From contig ONCT01000004.1 in assembly GCA_900316395.1 (NCBI GenBank), forward strand, positions 1 to 63,300: a stretch of DNA of 63,300 nucleotides, read 5' to 3'. Positions 61,629 to 63,300 of this stretch are shown piece by piece; positions within the stretch are counted from its first letter, which is position 1; the number at the start of each line of letters is the position of its first letter. The notes beneath the pieces are model-generated. The model saw only the letters and a program-made list of their open reading frames with translations, was not told where the DNA came from and ran no database searches. The position numbers and the translations under genes are program-made. The stretch is from an uncultured Lachnospiraceae bacterium. Lineage in GTDB: Bacteria; Bacillota; Clostridia; Lachnospirales; Lachnospiraceae.

Positions 61629-63251
61629 ATGATACAGATAGAAGGAATATGTGGTTGCGAAGGTGTCGCCCGTGGCCCCATATATGTCTTTGACGACCAA
61701 ATAATCGAGATAGAGAATAAGATGTCTAAGAACCCTCGTAGTGAGATACAGAGGTTTTGGAATGCAAAGGAGAAGGCTAAGGAGCAGATTACAGAGCTTC
61801 TTAGTTTGTCCAACGATGATGCTGGCTCATTTGGAGCTAGCATTTTTGAGGCATATCTTGTATATCTTGATGACATAAGATTAAAAAACGACATTGAAAG
61901 CATGATTATCAATGACGGTATGAGTGCAGAATATGCTGTCCAATTAACGGGACAGAAGTATATAGACTTTGTTGCTGGTTTAGAGGATAATCCTAGAATT
62001 CAGGCAAGGGCAATAGACCTTATGGAATTACAGAATCGTTTGCTTTTGTGCTTGCAGGGGGATGAGCTTAGTGTCCTAAATCCTACTGAGCCTAGTATTA
62101 TTGTGGCCAAGGATTTGACCGCAACTCATTTCTTCTCGGTTGACAGGTCTAAGGTGTTAGGCTATGTCTTAGAGGAAGGCTCATACAATTCACATTTTGC
62201 AATTCTTGCCCGCTCCTATGGTATACCAATTATATTCAATGCCAAGGACGCCAGGTCTAAGGTTGAGGATGGACAAAATGGAGCATTATATGCTACTGAA
62301 GATGAGCTTATTATTGACCCAACTGATGAGAAGATTGAAGAAATCGAAGAAGCCATTAAGCGTGAGGAATTAGAGAAGGCTAAGCTTCAGGAATTCAAGG
62401 GGCATGATACCTTAACTCATGCCGGCGAAAGAATTATATTGTACGCTAATGTGTCCTCTTTAGAAGAAGTGGATACTGCAATGAAGAACGATGCCGAGGG
62501 CATTGGACTGTTTCGTACAGAGTATATATATTTGTCACAGAATAAGCTTCCAACGCAGGAAGAGCAATATAGGATATACAGAGAGGCTGTAAAAAAGGTT
62601 GACGGTAAGATAATCGTATTTCGTACAGCCGACATAGGTGGCGACAAGCAGGCTCCTTATCTTGATTTTAATCCAAGCATTAATCCTTCAATGGGTAGTC
62701 GTGGAATAAGGTTCTCTATGAGCTTTAAGAACATTTTCAAGGATCAGCTTAAGGCGATATATAGAGCAGCTTATCATGGTAATGGTAATGTCAACATTAT
62801 GTACCCTATGATAAGCAGGATGGATGAGATAGACTGGATTGAAGGGATTACCAAGGAAGTTGTAGAGGAACTGGAGAAAGACAGCATTCATTACAAGGTT
62901 CCAGATCAGGGTGTTGTTATAGAGACTCCAGCGGCGGCACTTCTTGCGGATGAGATTGCTGACAGAATGGATTTTCTAAGTATAGGATCTAATGATTTGT
63001 CACAGTTTCTGTATGCAATTGACAGAATGAGCCAGAATGTTAGCTTAGAAGATTATGATGATGAGGCAATCAAGCGAGTTATTAAGCACATCGTAAGTGT
63101 TGGTGAAGAAAAGGGTGTGCCGATAGGCCTTTGCGGAGACATTAGTAACAAGCCTAAGACTATAAGATGGATTCTTGATGCGGGAATCAAGGGAATCTCA
63201 GTTCAGCCAAGACAGATACTTTTGTTTAGAAAATATATTAGAGAAATGTAA
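61629..63251 (+). CDS. ptsI: PEP:protein phosphotransferase, enzyme I
   Basis: 540 aa. The phospho-His is in EEGSYNSHFAILARSYGIP, with less glycine than the E. coli GGRTSHSAI motif. The C-terminal PEP-binding barrel has GIGLFRTEYIYL, FRTADIGGDKQAPYL, GSRGIRFSM and the catalytic Cys in IGLCGDI. It passes phosphate from PEP to HPr; no HPr gene lies in the window. GAGG precedes the ATG, 10 nt after the HD-GYP gene. Confidence 0.87.
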   Translation: MIQIEGICGCEGVARGPIYVFDDQIIEIENKMSKNPRSEIQRFWNAKEKAKEQITELLSLSNDDAGSFGASIFEAYLVYLDDIRLKNDIESMIINDGMSAEYAVQLTGQKYIDFVAGLEDNPRIQARAIDLMELQNRLLLCLQGDELSVLNPTEPSIIVAKDLTATHFFSVDRSKVLGYVLEEGSYNSHFAILARSYGIPIIFNAKDARSKVEDGQNGALYATEDELIIDPTDEKIEEIEEAIKREELEKAKLQEFKGHDTLTHAGERIILYANVSSLEEVDTAMKNDAEGIGLFRTEYIYLSQNKLPTQEEQYRIYREAVKKVDGKIIVFRTADIGGDKQAPYLDFNPSINPSMGSRGIRFSMSFKNIFKDQLKAIYRAAYHGNGNVNIMYPMISRMDEIDWIEGITKEVVEELEKDSIHYKVPDQGVVIETPAAALLADEIADRMDFLSIGSNDLSQFLYAIDRMSQNVSLEDYDDEAIKRVIKHIVSVGEEKGVPIGLCGDISNKPKTIRWILDAGIKGISVQPRQILLFRKYIREM

Positions 63252-63252
63252 G

Positions 63253-63300
63253 ATGGCAAGCACAGGAAATAATAATAGAAATAGCACTTCGGGGAAAAGT
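63253..63300 (+). CDS. Start of a further gene, cut by the window end
   Basis: ATG at 63253 opens MASTGNNNRNSTSGKS and runs off the window in frame, directly after ptsI. A polar Asn/Ser-rich start of this kind occurs in FtsK/SpoIIIE-type proteins, but 16 codons do not allow identification. No strong ribosome site is seen. Confidence 0.5.
   Translation, partial: MASTGNNNRNSTSGKS

Overview
The window reads as ordinary chromosome of a low-GC Firmicute, most likely a Lachnospiraceae relative (Butyrivibrio / Pseudobutyrivibrio / Lachnospira type). Evidence: strong AGGAGG ribosome sites, a T-box tryptophan leader, the SCIFF peptide with its radical-SAM maturase, a clostridial acetolactate synthase with a cysteine-rich insert, and NiaR-type NAD control. 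The genus is inferred, not proved. No rRNA, tRNA, CRISPR array, phage or intact insertion sequence was seen.

Layout. 1-318: two tandem copies of a 73-nt inverted-repeat unit, GTTGACA palindromes and a promoter. 319-11165: a stomatin-like SPFH protein, a large Q/N-tract lipoprotein, a TIM-barrel protein, a YqeG-type HAD phosphatase fused to VanW, a membrane-anchored S15 peptidase, an FGGY sugar kinase and a HAD-IB phosphatase. 11186-18423: T-box-controlled trp operon in the rotated order trpC-F-B-A-D-E-G. 18460-28696: nadB-nadC-niaR-nadA, running without a visible terminator into a Dlt-like cassette (SGNH/DltD-like, DltA-like adenylation enzyme, carrier protein, PLP decarboxylase, MBOAT DltB-like, small zinc-ribbon protein). 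28797-35633: a membrane-anchored protein, thyA, dfrA, ilvB, ilvN, a SleB-type hydrolase, a structured leader or sRNA and two small membrane proteins. 35705-38776 (minus): Mrp ATPase, mtnA and a DHH phosphoesterase. 38800-47592: SCIFF precursor and maturase, secDF, glyA, serS, a NifX-like protein and a secreted lipase. 47656-63300: typA (minus), a cobalamin adenosyltransferase, dapA-dapB, a monofunctional glycosyltransferase, an ABC exporter (minus), an ABC gene relic, an alpha/beta hydrolase (minus), an MFS sugar transporter with a lipase-like hydrolase, clpX, an HD-GYP/receiver protein, ptsI and the start of one more gene.

Two things stand out. First, the Dlt-like cassette encodes a fold-III PLP decarboxylase between the carrier protein and the membrane acyltransferase, and its adenylation enzyme appears to have Ser where DltA has the Cys linked to D-Ala selection. 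I infer that a carrier-bound amino acid, possibly decarboxylated on the carrier, is exported onto an envelope polymer, under NiaR/NAD control. Second, there is a family of intergenic hairpins (four full copies and one truncated) whose stems differ with compensating changes while a 16-nt apical loop stays nearly identical. They sit between trpD and trpE, at the nadB transcription start, as a tandem pair between dapA and dapB, and upstream of the MFS gene.

A third recurring pattern is duplicated or leftover gene 3' ends: an SPFH tail at 8848, a maturase tail at 40680, an ABC ATPase tail at 55078, and a 20-nt triplication across a stop codon at 55255.
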